64,000 nt of DNA, taken from positions 105,362,967 through 105,426,966 of the forward strand of contig CM041084.1 of NCBI GenBank assembly GCA_023079485.1, in the 5' to 3' direction. The position numbers and the translations under genes are program-made. This document shows positions 12,201 to 24,800 of the stretch, piece after piece (position 1 is the stretch's first letter; every line of letters starts with the position of its first letter). Under the pieces are notes generated by a model. It had not been told where the DNA came from. It ran no database searches and saw only the letters and a list, made by a program, of their open reading frames with translations. The DNA comes from Archilochus colubris. Taxonomy: Eukaryota; Chordata; Aves; Apodiformes; Trochilidae.

Positions 12201-13564
12201 ATGCAGCCAAGCAGATGTCTCCTGGCCACAAACAGCCCTTGAAAACCCTCTAGGTGGATGCAGACCTTTCCTATCCACACCTATTTGCAGAGGCAAAGCA
12301 ACCAGAACAGGGCTGAAGGTCTGAGTCATAAAGTTTTGCTGCTTTTAAAGGCTGAAGAGGGAACTCTGGGAATTGGTTGCATGAACTTGGGGCAGTTGCT
12401 TTATTTATTTTCCATTTCCTCAATGTGCGTCTCTTGGCCAACACTGGAAATAAAATTTACAAATCTCAGCTATTATGAGAAGTAGCTTCCCAAAAGGGGC
12501 CCTGCTATGTTATCAGGCAGAGGGTCTTTCCAACAGGCTTTTCCAGGATGTATATGAGGATAGAGGAGGATCCTGTGCCCAAAAGAGTGTAATGGTTCTC
12601 CACCTCACTGACAGTCTTGGTCTTCATTTCTGGTCCCAGAAAATACCTGCTGCAATAGGCTTATCATCTCATCATGGAAGCAAGAGTAATGCAAGAAGAA
12701 AATCATCATGGCAATCTACCAAGAAAAAAAAAACAACAAAAGGATTTTTTGATTTGTGGCTTCTTCAATCAGCTGTAGGATAGTCTGTTCTCCTGTGTGG
12801 GTAGTCTGACAAGTCATTTCTCCCTCCATCTTCTCTGGTGTTCTACTCACAGCAATTAGGAAAGGGACTAGTGTTGCTGAATGTGAGAAAGTGGCACTGA
12901 CATCAGGTATGGCTGCAGTACCTGGAATTAATTTGGCAATTTGATTTTAATTTTTTTCATTTGTTGAATTTTGAGCATCGATTGTGATGATAAGACCACT
13001 GAGAATGAGAAAATCTGAATAGCAAGCTTATTTTATAGGAAAAACTTAGAATCAGTGTCTTTTCCCTCTGGAGGTAATCTGTTATCCCTCAGTATACAGG
13101 CAAGGCTTCCAAAATGAAATGGCAGTGTGCAGCATCTGCTTGCTATGAAAGGAGCACAGACTTCTGGTAAAAAGTACATGTGTTGCAGGAGGAAATTTTG
13201 ATTCTGAACACGTGCGGTTAGCTTTTGATACAAAACTCCTCCACTACAAACTGTGATCTGGACTCCATTATTACCTGCTTTAAAAATCTCTTCCTATTAC
13301 ATCAGCAGCACTGAATCAAGCCAGGATATTTGACTTACAAGAGCAGCTTCAGCGAAGGGTATATTGTGTCAAAAATTGTCTCCTTCCTTGTTTCTTTGTA
13401 CAGTGCAGATCAAGTGATAGACTCTCAGCAGAAATGCAGCCTGAGCATTACTGAGTGCTCTCCCTGGCATGCCTATGAGCAAACTTTCTGTTGTTTCAAT
13501 TAGATGATCTTGGGCATTCAGGGAATTTAATACTGATGGAACTCAGCTCCTAAAATCCTAGAAA
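9251..13564. other. Intergenic, no gene recognised
   Basis: Mostly AT-rich unique sequence with short chance ORFs. The stretch 11800..12340 is more GC-rich, holds a few CpG dinucleotides (around 11830..11845) and includes the hairpin at 12080..12111. There is a 13-base A run near 10929. No exon or transposon is recognised. Confidence 0.5.
12080..12111. other. Perfect 10-bp hairpin with 12-nt loop
   Basis: CTCTGAGGTG (12080..12089) and CACCTCAGAG (12102..12111) are exact reverse complements separated by 12 bases. Each arm contains AGGTG/CACCT, the core recognised by ZEB/SNAI-type factors. The pairing is visible; a regulatory role is inference. Confidence 0.6.
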
Positions 13565-13862
13565 TTAGAGGCTGAAAGAACCTAGGGAATCATATTGTCC
13601 ATCCCCTGACAATGTAGATTATTTTCTGCTGTATTTTTACTGTGTTTTTTTCCAGTCTATTTTTAATGATTCTAGCAACAGGGTTTCCATCACTTTTCCC
13701 GGGGGATTATTCCACATTCTAATAGATCTCACTGTTAGGAAAATTTTCCTGATATTCAGTCTAAATTTTCCTTTGCTCAATTTCATCCCATTACTCCTAG
13801 ATATGCCCAGTAGAGGAGGGTGAAAACTGAAAGTGAGTAGGCAAACCTGACACATTATGTGT
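13565..13862 (-). mobile_element. Old CR1-type LINE fragment, 3' part
   Basis: On the minus strand the sequence reads as a worn CR1 C-terminus, including KGKFRLNIRKIF, followed by a frame corresponding to the usual WNNPPGKVMETLLLESLK segment, with an untranslated tail toward 13565. It differs much more from the CR1 consensus pattern than the copies at 27734, 43385 and 56690. It also lacks the octamer 3' repeats, so it probably belongs to an older CR1 subfamily. The open frame 13637..13855 is the remaining coding piece. Confidence 0.75.
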
Positions 13863-16800
13863 GCTCAGAGCCAATTTACAGCAGCAGGTAAAGAGATAGA
13901 GTCAATTTGCAGCATTCTGTAAGTGACAGAGAGGGTCTTAGGGCATGCACTCTCTGAAAATGGTTGTGAATCTTGATGAAAACCCCAAAGTACAGAAAAA
14001 TATCCAGAAGCTGTAATGACTTTATATTTTTTTTGCAACACTCAGGCTGAACACAACAAGAATCCTCTATGAAGAGATAACAGGCAGGGCACCTTGTTTA
14101 AACTATGGTTGCCAATAAAAATTAAATTTAGACAGGCATTTGAGCAGCATAGTTTGCATTGCACCAAACACCACAAATAGTCATTTACTTTTACATGCTA
14201 GACAGAATTAAAATCCAGTTTACATTTCTTGAGCTATTACCCACTAGCTAATGAAACGCATAGCTGAAAATTGCATTTATATTGTAGATGTTCTTGTGTA
14301 AGTAACTTTATGTCTGTATAATGTTCCGATGTCTTGCTCATAAACTTTCTAACAAAAGAAATTTGCTAAATCTCCTCTACATACACACTCATTGGTCTTT
14401 TTTCTTTACTCCCTTTTTCCCTTTCCATCATTTTATGCATTATTATGGGACACACCTCTTGTTTTCTTCCTTACCACTGATTAATTTCCAAACAGGCAGC
14501 CAATCGTGCAATCACTTTGCTGTCCACATCACTAAACCTTTCAGACCTATTACCAACTCTATTTTCTCATGATATATAAAAATCATATTTCTCATCCTTC
14601 TCTTCAATCCAATACATCTCTTCACTCTTGGACATACTCGTGCCTTTTCTACCCCATCAACTTATATTACAAAAGAATTGCTTTGCGTCTTACTTTTTAT
14701 TTAAAGCCTTTATTTAAAACCTCTTCCCCAGCACCTTTTACTGGTGTTCCTCCCAGATCTACCAGCATCAGCTTTCAGACAGTATTTGTGTCTGATTGAA
14801 ACTGCAACGTTCTCAGCTGTGGACAATGCATCCTTTTTAGCAGTTATGGAAGATGACAGAAAGCTAGGGAAGTAATTCACAATAGAAACTGATATGGCCC
14901 TTAGAAGAGGAAAGGAAGATGGCTCTTACAGCCTGTTGAACAGCAATGCAGCATCCCTGAAAACTCTAAAAGGCTTAGGAGACAAAAGAGAACCAAAAAT
15001 CTCAGGGTGATATGAGGAACTCCACAAGGACATGTTCAAAGATGTATCCAGATGCCTAGCTAGTGGCTCAACCTGGTGAATCAGAAAAAGCATGAAAACA
15101 GCCTGCTCATGAGAAAGCAGGTACATCTGGAAGAAACACAAGTCACTGGCACTGGAACTTCTGGCGGAGCCAGACAGAGTGTGTCTTCCACAAATGCTGC
15201 TCTTGGGGAGGGATTCAGAAAAGAGGACGGGTAAGGAAAAGAGGGGCTTGTGAGAGATTGCAAGGAAATACTGGTACTCAGAAAGAGCCACAGGATGAAA
15301 AAGGACAAGGACCAAAAGCTGTTTCTGAGTCTGGTGGGGAGCAGAGAGAATGGTGCAGCCCACAAGGCAGGAAAAGACGTCAAGAATTAGAAGAAAGTTC
15401 AGGTTGGGTGTGAATATGTGCCTGATATCTCACTGGGATTATGAGGGCTGCAGATTTCCCTGGCTGACAGTGCTATGAATATCTAAGGCTGGGCATCAAG
15501 AGTTTAAGAGAAAAAGTCATCTTCCCAGGTGCTCATTGCATCTTCAGAAATGTGCTGATCAGGGATGATTGTGTGCAATCTTACAGCTTTGATGAAGAGG
15601 GAGACCCCTAGACAGGATTAGAACTGATTAGAATGTTTCTTCTGGCATTGGATTTCATTAATCTCAGTGACATCTATTTTCTTCCTCTTTCCTTCTTTGC
15701 AGTAAATCCAAATACTGTTCCAGATGTCACTTTTTCCTCACCTCAATTTAGTTACATAAACCACCTTACCTCCAGCCTGGACTATTTCAGAGTCTTTTAG
15801 TCTTTTTGTTATGGGGAACACAAGTCATGTGTTCTGAGAAAAACAAAAAATATCAATATCATTGAGAATTCATTAAACTAAGGTGGTGTCTCTCCCTGTA
15901 GCAAAGTGCCATACCTGAGGCCAGGACGTGCATTCAAACTGGAATTATTTCAGTGAATGAGCCAGTGATCATCTCCTGTAGAGGACTTCTGCTCTAAGAA
16001 TTTGCTTCTCACCTCAGCCTCTACAGTCCGCTGCATGCCTTAACAGTACTAACTTTATAGTTTTCCTCTCCCAGGGGTAAGGAATTTAGAAACACAGTGC
16101 TCTGCATCTGCAGCTGTCCTTGTACAGGACAGGTATCAACCCTTAAGTGTATTTAGCAATCAGAAGACAGGGGTGTATCAGCTTTATTATTCCATAGGGG
16201 AACATACACAATCTCATCTTTGCACTCCTTTCATCCCATTTCCCTCATTGATCCCATACTGCTCCAATTCAGCTGCTCACACTGCTCCCTGTGACCCCTT
16301 CTTCCACTCTGCTCTCTGTCTTCTTTCATACCATCTGAGATAGTTTTTCCCACCTCCTTCCTCTGTGTCCTGCCTTAAAACCCACGGGACCAGTCTCCTG
16401 ATCTCACCACGTCTGTTCCCAAGCCTTCTTTCTTCTCAGCATTGATTTTAATTTGTTTTGATCTGTTAACTCAGAAGCTCTTTTGGCCAACAATCTTGAC
16501 TCTTTGATTCTTTCCCTAGTTACCAGACATCTTGCTGGCTAGATGATGAAATGTTTTATCTATGTGTTGATAGGTACCGAGCTTAAATTTAATTGCTGTC
16601 CTTCACTTCAAATATCTGCAAGAGGAGGTTAGTTCTTGTCTCCATCTAAATATGGGACATATAAAGGTTTAGGAATGTTAATGCCATAGATAGAGAGGAT
16701 TTGTTGAGGCAGAGCAATGCAGAAGAAACAGAGTACAAAGAGAAAGAAGGTGTAGCAATGCAGCAATGCACAGACCTCTCAGGGTTGCTGGCATTCTGCC

Positions 16801-17337
16801 TTAGGGAACAGTTTTTCCCTTGCCTGCTGTTGTATGCAAGGGCCAAAAGCAGGTTAAAAGCTGAAGCAGATCTTAAAATAGCCATGAAAATTAGAATGCC
16901 CTTCACATCTAACCCTGTTGCCTAATTTATCCTACTGGGACTTCTCTTGGTGGCTGCTGGTTTCAAAGCATTTCCCTTTTTGTCCTACCTGTAGCTCTTT
17001 GGCTTGCCACATATACCTTTGTCCACGACTAGAGTCTCATCAGGATGTTTCTCCCTATAGTGTGCAGATTTGTGACCTTCCCACAGGCCTCAAGGGAAGG
17101 ATAATATGGGGAATTTTTGAACGGGTTTCTAACAGAAAGAGCTCTGGGCAAGAAATCTGTGTATGATTAACACTTACCCTAAGAAAGCAGAACTTCGTAG
17201 ATTATTATAAATCAGCAGCATTGTATCGGAAGTATCTATCCCATCAATTTCTCTTTCTAATTGGAATAACCTGATCAGGTCACAAGATAAAAGCTTGGTG
17301 TCAACACTGAGACCCTATTCAAATAGAGAAATTATGA
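13863..17337. other. Intergenic, no gene recognised
   Basis: Unique sequence. A pyrimidine-rich stretch at about 14380..14760 gives Phe/Ser/Thr-rich frames that look like composition, not genes. The minus-strand frame 14926..15363 (145 codons) has no recognisable domain. Nothing else stands out. Confidence 0.5.
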
Positions 17338-17469
17338 GCTGGCATTCTTGAACCAATAACAAATCTGCTTTCAGAAAAGAAAACTAGCCAAAAGGAGTTA
17401 AAGCAAGACCAGAAGGTGCTAAAACAAGAGCTGGAAATTTTACAAAAGGAATTACAGAAGCATCTGTAG
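17338..17469 (+). pseudogene. Possible coiled-coil coding remnant
   Basis: Between a TGA at 17335 and a TAG at 17467 lies a 43-codon frame with no Met start. Its second half is Lys/Glu/Gln-rich with leucines at residues 28, 32, 35 and 39, the 4-3-4 spacing of a coiled coil (KELKQDQKVLKQELEILQKE). The CTTTCAG just upstream of the charged part could be a splice acceptor. The sequence after the stop shows no clear continuation. It could be a decayed exon, part of a retrocopy or chance; I do not recognise a parent gene. Confidence 0.25.
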
Positions 17470-18546
17470 GTTTCCTAGAAATGGCTGAAGTGATTTGCAG
17501 GCAGAGGTGAATTCTCTGCTGGAGTAATGACTACAAAATGTCCTAACAGACTGAGAAGGCCAGCTGCAAAACTTCCAGTTTGAATGGATAAACCTGAAAA
17601 CTTAAATGGCAACAATAAAGCTCTAGGTGCTTCAAGGCAGGGAAATGCTGTCTGGGAATGCACTAGCAGAGATGAAGGGGAACAAGGACTCACTGGCTTA
17701 ATTGCGGTTCCAGGATGAAATGTCTGGTCACAGACCCATCATGGTAGCCAGCCATATGGGCATTCAGTTGGGGCAATCAAAAGGCTTAGACAAAAACCTT
17801 TACTGCAGTTTGTCTACTTAGCTGGCAAAGCCACAGTGTGACTCCTCTGGGAGGAGCTAGACTTTCGTAGGTCAAATAATCCAAATTTCTAATATCTTTT
17901 AGGGGAAACTCCATCTGAGATGGGCTGAATGAAAGCTGGGCAAGTTGGAGGAGAAGGAGGAGTTCTAGCAACCAACCTCAATAGTCATGCCCTAAGAATG
18001 CCGTCGCTCTGGTTTCCTAAAAAAGAGACTTCATCCAAACCTTTCTCTCTTTATTAGAATCCTCCACAGATCTAAGTCCATCCAAGTACAACTAAAAGCC
18101 AGAAGAAAAAGGAAAGAGAAAATCTTACCTGAACTGCAAGAGACGCTGAAGAAACGTCTGTTTTTGGCATGTGCAGATGTCAGTGTGGGCTGTCAGGATT
18201 AACTGGCAAGGGAATATTCAAACATACTCAAATGGACTTAGGCTTTCACACTAAGGTCAGTGGATGGCAGCCAAAGACACTCCAGGGGGTCTCTGGAGTT
18301 TACCATGGAAATTGTGATTCTCCCCTTACATCTGTGGACCAAAGGAAGAAGCAGTTTTTGGTGACAGGGATGAAAGACAGTCACTACAAATTCTAAGTGC
18401 AGTTCTGTATCAGGAACAGATAAGACAGGTCTGCTTCATGACACTTTGAAAAATAATAAAAATTTTAAAATTGTCCCTGTAAAATTAAATTTAGAATAAC
18501 GTGAACTTCATTTGAAAAATGGCCCTGTGATAAGCAGGATTATTAA
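17470..18546. other. Intergenic, possibly flanking decayed coding sequence
   Basis: No clear gene. A short Lys/Arg-rich frame around 18093..18160 (KARRKRKEKILPELQETLKK) looks protein-like but is very short. The stretch links the coiled-coil and phosphatase-like remnants, and I cannot tell whether they belong together. Confidence 0.35.
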
Positions 18547-18852
18547 GAACATGAGGCTGCATGGGCACTCCATCCACTCCATCAGTACTTCCTAGAGAAC
18601 TCCTGTCAGCTCAGGACATGGAAGGACATCGAACTGAAGAAGCAAAACTCAGGCGTGTGTAAAAGCACCAGCACACCATTTTTATTTCAAGATGGACAAC
18701 TAAAAACAATAATGGGAATTTTGACAATGGAATGTGTGATAGAATCAGTCAAATGTGAAGGAGTTGTAGACATTGTCTCAAACTTTACATTTATTAGACT
18801 AGACAAGCCAAAAAGACTAGGGATTTGGGAGATCCAAAACAGAGCCTCCTAA
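18547..18852 (+). pseudogene. Phosphatase-like (PTP domain C-lobe) remnant
   Basis: A 101-codon frame without a clear start, opening just after a TAA at 18544, contains VIESVKCEGVVDI (ending at 18774). At matching spacing this is followed by FIRLDKP. This resembles the segment after the catalytic loop of receptor tyrosine phosphatase domains, especially second (D2) domains, where VLERVKAEG and LRLQRP-type blocks occur. KSTSTPFLFQDG just upstream sits where the catalytic Cys loop is expected, but the HCSAGxGRTG signature is missing, so no active enzyme is encoded. I do not see the N-lobe motifs upstream (KNRY, NASYI, WPDHG). It may be a decayed retrocopy fragment or an exon relic; chance similarity is possible. 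Confidence 0.3.
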
Positions 18853-21800
18853 TTGATTTCAAATGGAGAGAATGTCTTGGGAATGTGAACACATCCAAAA
18901 ACTGGAAAAATAGATTATGAAACCAGGGCCTCTGTAGTTGCAAAAAGAAGTATTAGTAACTGAGGTAACAGATGAACTAATATGAGTCAGAGTTTGTCAC
19001 ATCTAGTAAAAAGAGGAAAGGTATATTGCAAATCTGATCTTTGGAAGTTCCTTTTAAAGATGAATAGTTTTCTAATTGATGTGCAGCAAATAAGCTGTTC
19101 CATTTCCAGCCTTAGAAACCATTGCAATAATGATACACTCTGCTATCTTTTCTATGGATGAAAAATAGACGTGACAGAAGTCTGTTTTGCTGTCTCAAAA
19201 ATCTTGGCGTAACTTTACCTGCCAAAGTTCTAGAAAGTCTGTTCCAGGATCAAGTCCTGTTGTTTGATGCTGAGGAAAACATACTATCAATAAATAAAGA
19301 AAAAGTAGATTTGCTTGCATAATATGTATTGGTGGATTGAATAAGCCCTAAGACACAAGAAAATTGAGAAAGTTTGCAAGTGGCCTATACCTCACATGCT
19401 CCCAGAAACAGAAGGCTTGCATGACTTCCTCTTTTTTGCTTGCAAATAGCACTAGAACCACTCCATAGATTTCATGAGAGTGAAAATCTGTATGAAAAAT
19501 CTATACCCCTGACTAGAAGGAACACTTAATACCTTCTGGTTTAGAAAAGTCTCTGCTGTATGGTGATCATTTCTGAAGTTGCTGAACCACACTCCTTGGT
19601 ATCTCCAGAGCTGCTTTCAGGCCAAGAGTGTGTCAAGCAGCCCCCAATGGAATAATTTGAATCTCTGGCAAAGACTGAACTATCAAAGTATCCACTACCA
19701 AATGCTACTGGGACTTCCCCTTGCCCCAGATGTTGTAATCTCCTGTAGGGCATCCCTAGAAGGTCCCCATCTCCTGATTATGCATGTGGCTACAGCAAGG
19801 TGTTGGTCTGCAGCATCAGAACAAAGGACTGTGCTGTTCCAGTGACTGGGTTTTGTAGCCTACCCTTCTTTTATACTGGAAAAATGTGAGAGTGGCTTTA
19901 CCCACCAAGAAAATGTAGGGATTTCACAGAGAAAATACAGCATACATGAAGTTCAAGGGTTCATTAAAGAAGCCTTCCATTTGCCAACTGGAAGAAAAGA
20001 AATCAGATTTTTACTGAAAACACTAGAAATGCATCATGATGAGAAATTTCGTTAAAAGAAAGAGTCTCTGAATGTGTGAAGGCTTAAGCTTTCTTTATTT
20101 TTGGTTTTTTGAAGTACGGAAAAGCTTTGTCATAACTTGGAGGGAAATAAGGTGGAACCATTTCAGTGGACTGAGGTGATGGGAGGGAGGAACATCAGGT
20201 TAAACCTCTTTCAGACCGGTGTGTTTAGCTGTCAGCCTTTAAGATAACTATACAATGTAAATCACCTGCAATAAGGAAAAAATGACACAGAAAAGAAAAT
20301 GTTTTCCTGGTATTTGAGGAAAAACAGGAAGAGAGAGTAGTAGAGAGTAGACAAGACACAGATCAACTTGAAGGGAAAACAGAGGCATCAGCCACTTTTA
20401 GAAGACCTTACGTGTGACCTCAGCAAAGCAGAAAATACACTTCATTTTTTTCACAGGGAGTGGCAAAGGACCTTCCTGTAAGAAAACTGCCTGTCTCTGG
20501 ATCCTTCTCACATCAGGAAAGCAGGAGTTGATACGTTTCTGGAAATAAACAAAGTTTTATCAAATATACTATCTCTGTCATTAATTTCCCCTCCTAGCGG
20601 GAAGAATACAGAATTTTGGCTACCTGCTCGCATCAAAATGAATCACAAAGCTGATCACCTTCATGGTGAGATGCAAAACAGTCAAAGGGAGCAGTGACAA
20701 TGGGTTTTCTTGCACAGAACCTGAATAAAAACACAGGCTCAAGAGAATCTTCTGCTTCATTTCTTACAAAGTTCCTTAAGTTAATTAAAAATTTGCTTCT
20801 CAGAAAATTAATCCACATTTAGACACACCTTTTTTCCTAGTTTCAGTATTTACAGAACAATATATGTTAGAGTGGCAAAAGGTCCCAGAAACATAAAAAG
20901 TTAACTAAGGTGACTAGGTGAATATTCTTTACTGTTAAGAAGAGAGATACTTATGATGAAGAAAACATTATGTGGTCAATAATCAGACAGACTTCAAACT
21001 GAGTGGCTAAGAGGCAAACTAAATAAGTGGAGCAGCATCTGATGTGGCTTGTTGTCTTTCTTGCTGGATTGCTGGGTTTGCATTTTGTGTTAAAGTTTTG
21101 GATTATATCTACATTATTCGAAAAAAGACATCCCTGATGTCACACCTACTTATTTTGCAGGCAGTCTACAGAGAACAAGATCTGATCCATAACAGAGGAT
21201 CCTTTGAGCTGTAGTGTTTACTGTGCTATCTCAAGCCCTAACCACTTCATTCTTTGTAATTTGATTATTTGATCACGCCCTGGAATGCAAAGTATTACTC
21301 TGATGTATTTGTATAAACCTAGCCTCTTCAAATACAGTAAGTAGCTGAATGATGTATGTTAATGACATGCTCTCAATAATTTTTATAATGCGAGATCTCA
21401 GCCCAGATTTAATGTTTAATATCCCTGGGATTCACATTGAAATTATTACACACATTATGTATTCCGTTCCTTGGACTTAGAATTAATTTCAAAACAGAGC
21501 AAAAGTGCATCCTATTTGTTTTCTTGAGGGAGTTTGCATCAGTAACAGTCTATTTATTCTGGAGTTTCTGAAGTTAGAAATACCTTTTCCCTTTGCTATC
21601 TTTGATCTATCCTGACGAATTGTGCAGAACATTTCATTTCTCTGTCTTTTCTCAGCTATGTCACTTCCTTGTTCACTTGAAAAATATTTATTCTAGCAAA
21701 ATTTCTCTCCTTAAATAAAGGACACAGGTTATTACAAAAGTCTCACAGAATCTTTGACATAAAACTCACTGCCAAAAAGAAACAGAAAAATATACCTGCT

Positions 21801-24800
21801 CCTTTAGATCCCCTTTATGGCAGATTACATAGGGGAATTCCTAATATGCATTGCTTTGATCGATTGTTCAATCTTTGCATTGGTGTTGTTTCTAATACAG
21901 AGGCTTAACCTCTGGACTGTCTCCAAACAGGATGGAACAAAGCAACTAAACCTGTGTTAAGTTGTGATCCGAGTACTCTCAGGCAATAAATCTTTAATTT
22001 TCAAGATTGGCAACTGCCTCAAAATTAAAATTAAAGGAACATTTAGCATTAGTCATGTTCTCAGTGCTGTCAGAAATTGCTTTCCTAGACATTTTTTGAA
22101 AGGCTGGGTCTTACTTCCAAGCCAGCTTCCAAGATACCCACTAAACACACAAAGACACCCTTTAGTTCTCCTCCTTGAAAATCAAACCCAAAAAATCAGC
22201 AGGAAAATGTAAAGAAGGCAAGAAAGCTTATGCCCCCATTTATTATAATCCCACTAGGCAGGATGTTGTTCTAGTTGGACTTCTAACCATCCTGTCATCC
22301 CTGAGCCAGTCTTTTAGTTTAACCAGTGTAGAGAGAAAACCCCAGCATGAACTAGCCTGCTTAGGAAAAGGATTTGCCCTCAAGCATGAGGACAGTATGG
22401 GGATGATGCTATTTGGGTGTGTGAGGGCAGAACCATCCCCACCACAGCTGAGGGCAACTTTCAGGATTACCTCCAACACTTGCTTAAGCTTCAGGTGTGA
22501 ACATTTGCTTATCTACACAAGCCTCCTAGGCTAGAGCCACAGAGGATTTCCCAACCAGTTTCTCCTCCAGGCATGCTAAGCCCTGAGCTATGGGGGTCCC
22601 AGCTTTCTCCTTTCTGCACACCGTGTACCCACGCGCCAGGGGGCATCGCACAATTGGGACACGGCGATGGCACCACGTACCTCACAGCAAGGGACAGCCA
22701 GCTCCTCAGAACAACTTATCCCCCCCACCTCTATGAATGCTTCAGGAGGTACCCCCTTAACAGCTCCAGCATCACACCAGGCAGAGTGAGTGGGGGGGAA
22801 TAATGCCTCCTCTCTTCTAATGACTTTGTGAAGTTTTCATATTAAGTAAGGCAGGAACTGAAACCTCCCAGCTGAGCACCCAGTTCCCCCTGCCGTGCCT
22901 CTGTACTTGCTCTCCCTGGCTACTTAATTCTCTTTTCAAAATAGGGCAGCTTCACTGGAAAGAAATTGGGAACAATCCCCTGCAGCCCCTGGCCTGTTAG
23001 TTATGGTATTCCCCCACGAGATGTAAGCTTGAAGCATTTTCCAGTAGAGAAGTGAACCAAGGTCTCCTGCAGTCCGACTGGACGATTCAGCCACTGAAAT
23101 GCTTCTCCTTGCCATGAAATGAAGCACATCTCCAAAGGACTGTGTGCCTGCCAATGTGCCTTTCTGTATGCAATTACCTTCTCCCCCCTTCTCTGCATTG
23201 GGATGGGGAAGAGGTGGGAATTTGGCCCTGAATGAAAGATTATTAGCTTCTCTCGAAAAGACGGGGACATACAATAAGAATATTAATTTTAATGAGAAAC
23301 TCAGACTGGCAAGAGAACTTTATTGGCAGAAGTGAAATTAGCTTTTCTACATAAACAGTTAGTGGTGTCAAGGGAGTAGTCATTCATTGCCCAGAAGGAA
23401 AAAAACAAAACAAAACACAAGAGTCTTCAAGGGTCCTTACTCTCAAGAATGCTCTTCGCTGTTTAATGCAGAGAGGATTTGCTTTGTACTTCAGCAAAAA
23501 TGAAGTATGAAAGATATAGCCTCTTTCCAGCATTTTCAAGCAGTAAATATCCAAAAGGAACCAAGTACTTAAGGCTTTTCACTTGACCTTTCCCCTTCTT
23601 CCACACAGACATGTGCTCACATGCTATACATATTCAATTTTCTATAGCTGTTTTCCAAGTCTGAAGGAGTTTTAAGTGTAAAAGTCTTCATGTTGATAAT
23701 CGCACTCAGACCCACTTCGGGTTTGCTCCATTCTTGCAGGATTCACCTTTCCAGGTCCTGATTCTCCTTGTTTCCCTCCCTTCTTGCCACCCTGATCTTG
23801 CAGAGTAAGCCACTAAGGATGGACCATCTTTTCTTTCTTTTTCCCCTTTCCCATTCCCCTAAACCAGCCCAGGAGGGGCCACCAGGTGATCAAAGCCCCA
23901 CATTGGGTGACAGATCCTGCAGTGACCAACCACTTAGAGTCCAGAACCAAAGGCAATTTCTCACTATTTCCACCACATGTGTTAGGATACCTTCTGTAGT
24001 GCTAAGGCAAAAGACAGCTAAGCAGCCTACTCTGTAGCTTTCTTCTGTGTGGTTTTGGTGGTAGGTTAGGATGTAACCCATAGAATAAGAAACTGTGAAA
24101 GAATCACAGATTATACAGATTCCCAGAAGGAAAGTTTTCTCCCACTCCCACCTGATACTGTAAAGACAAATAACAATTTACTGGAAAACTACAGTATAGT
24201 CAGCCTGCCATAGAGATTGTTATTCGATGGAAGTGATCCTGTTTTATGCTTGAAAGTAGGGCCAAAAAGGAAATACTAAGGCTTATTTCTTCACAAAAAC
24301 TGCCCAAATCTGATAATGTATTCTTTTCCTCCAACACAATGGGAGGCAAATGTCCACAGATCCTTTGGTATTTCCACCTCTGCACTGGATGGCCATGATT
24401 GCATGGAAAGAGAGAGTTCCCCTGCACGACTCAGCCCACTGTAGCCACCATCTCTCTTCCTCCCTCTTTCAAGGTATCCCGTTTCTCTTACCAGTATGAG
24501 TTTTTCAGCTTATCTTTTGGAAAAACTACAGTATCTCACTCTAACTGGGTTGGACCTAGGTTAAACCTTCACAAAACACAAGTTATGAAGACTTGAAGGA
24601 CAGATTCAAAATTTGTGCTTTGGAGCTGGATGAGGAAGCACATGACTAGAGTGATGTAGGAGGCACATTTGACCTTCATGATCTGTTGCATTATTTGACC
24701 AGGAGTTGGCATATATTGAATTGTCTTCCATTTTAAGTATGAGTAGTCACAATGTTCAGACTCTCTAGCTTTGCAATAGTCCATCCAAGCAGCCAGACAC

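Noticed and set aside
14321..14799. Two consecutive Phe/Ser/Thr-rich frames
   Set aside because: Pyrimidine-rich composition explains the lack of stops; no recognisable protein.
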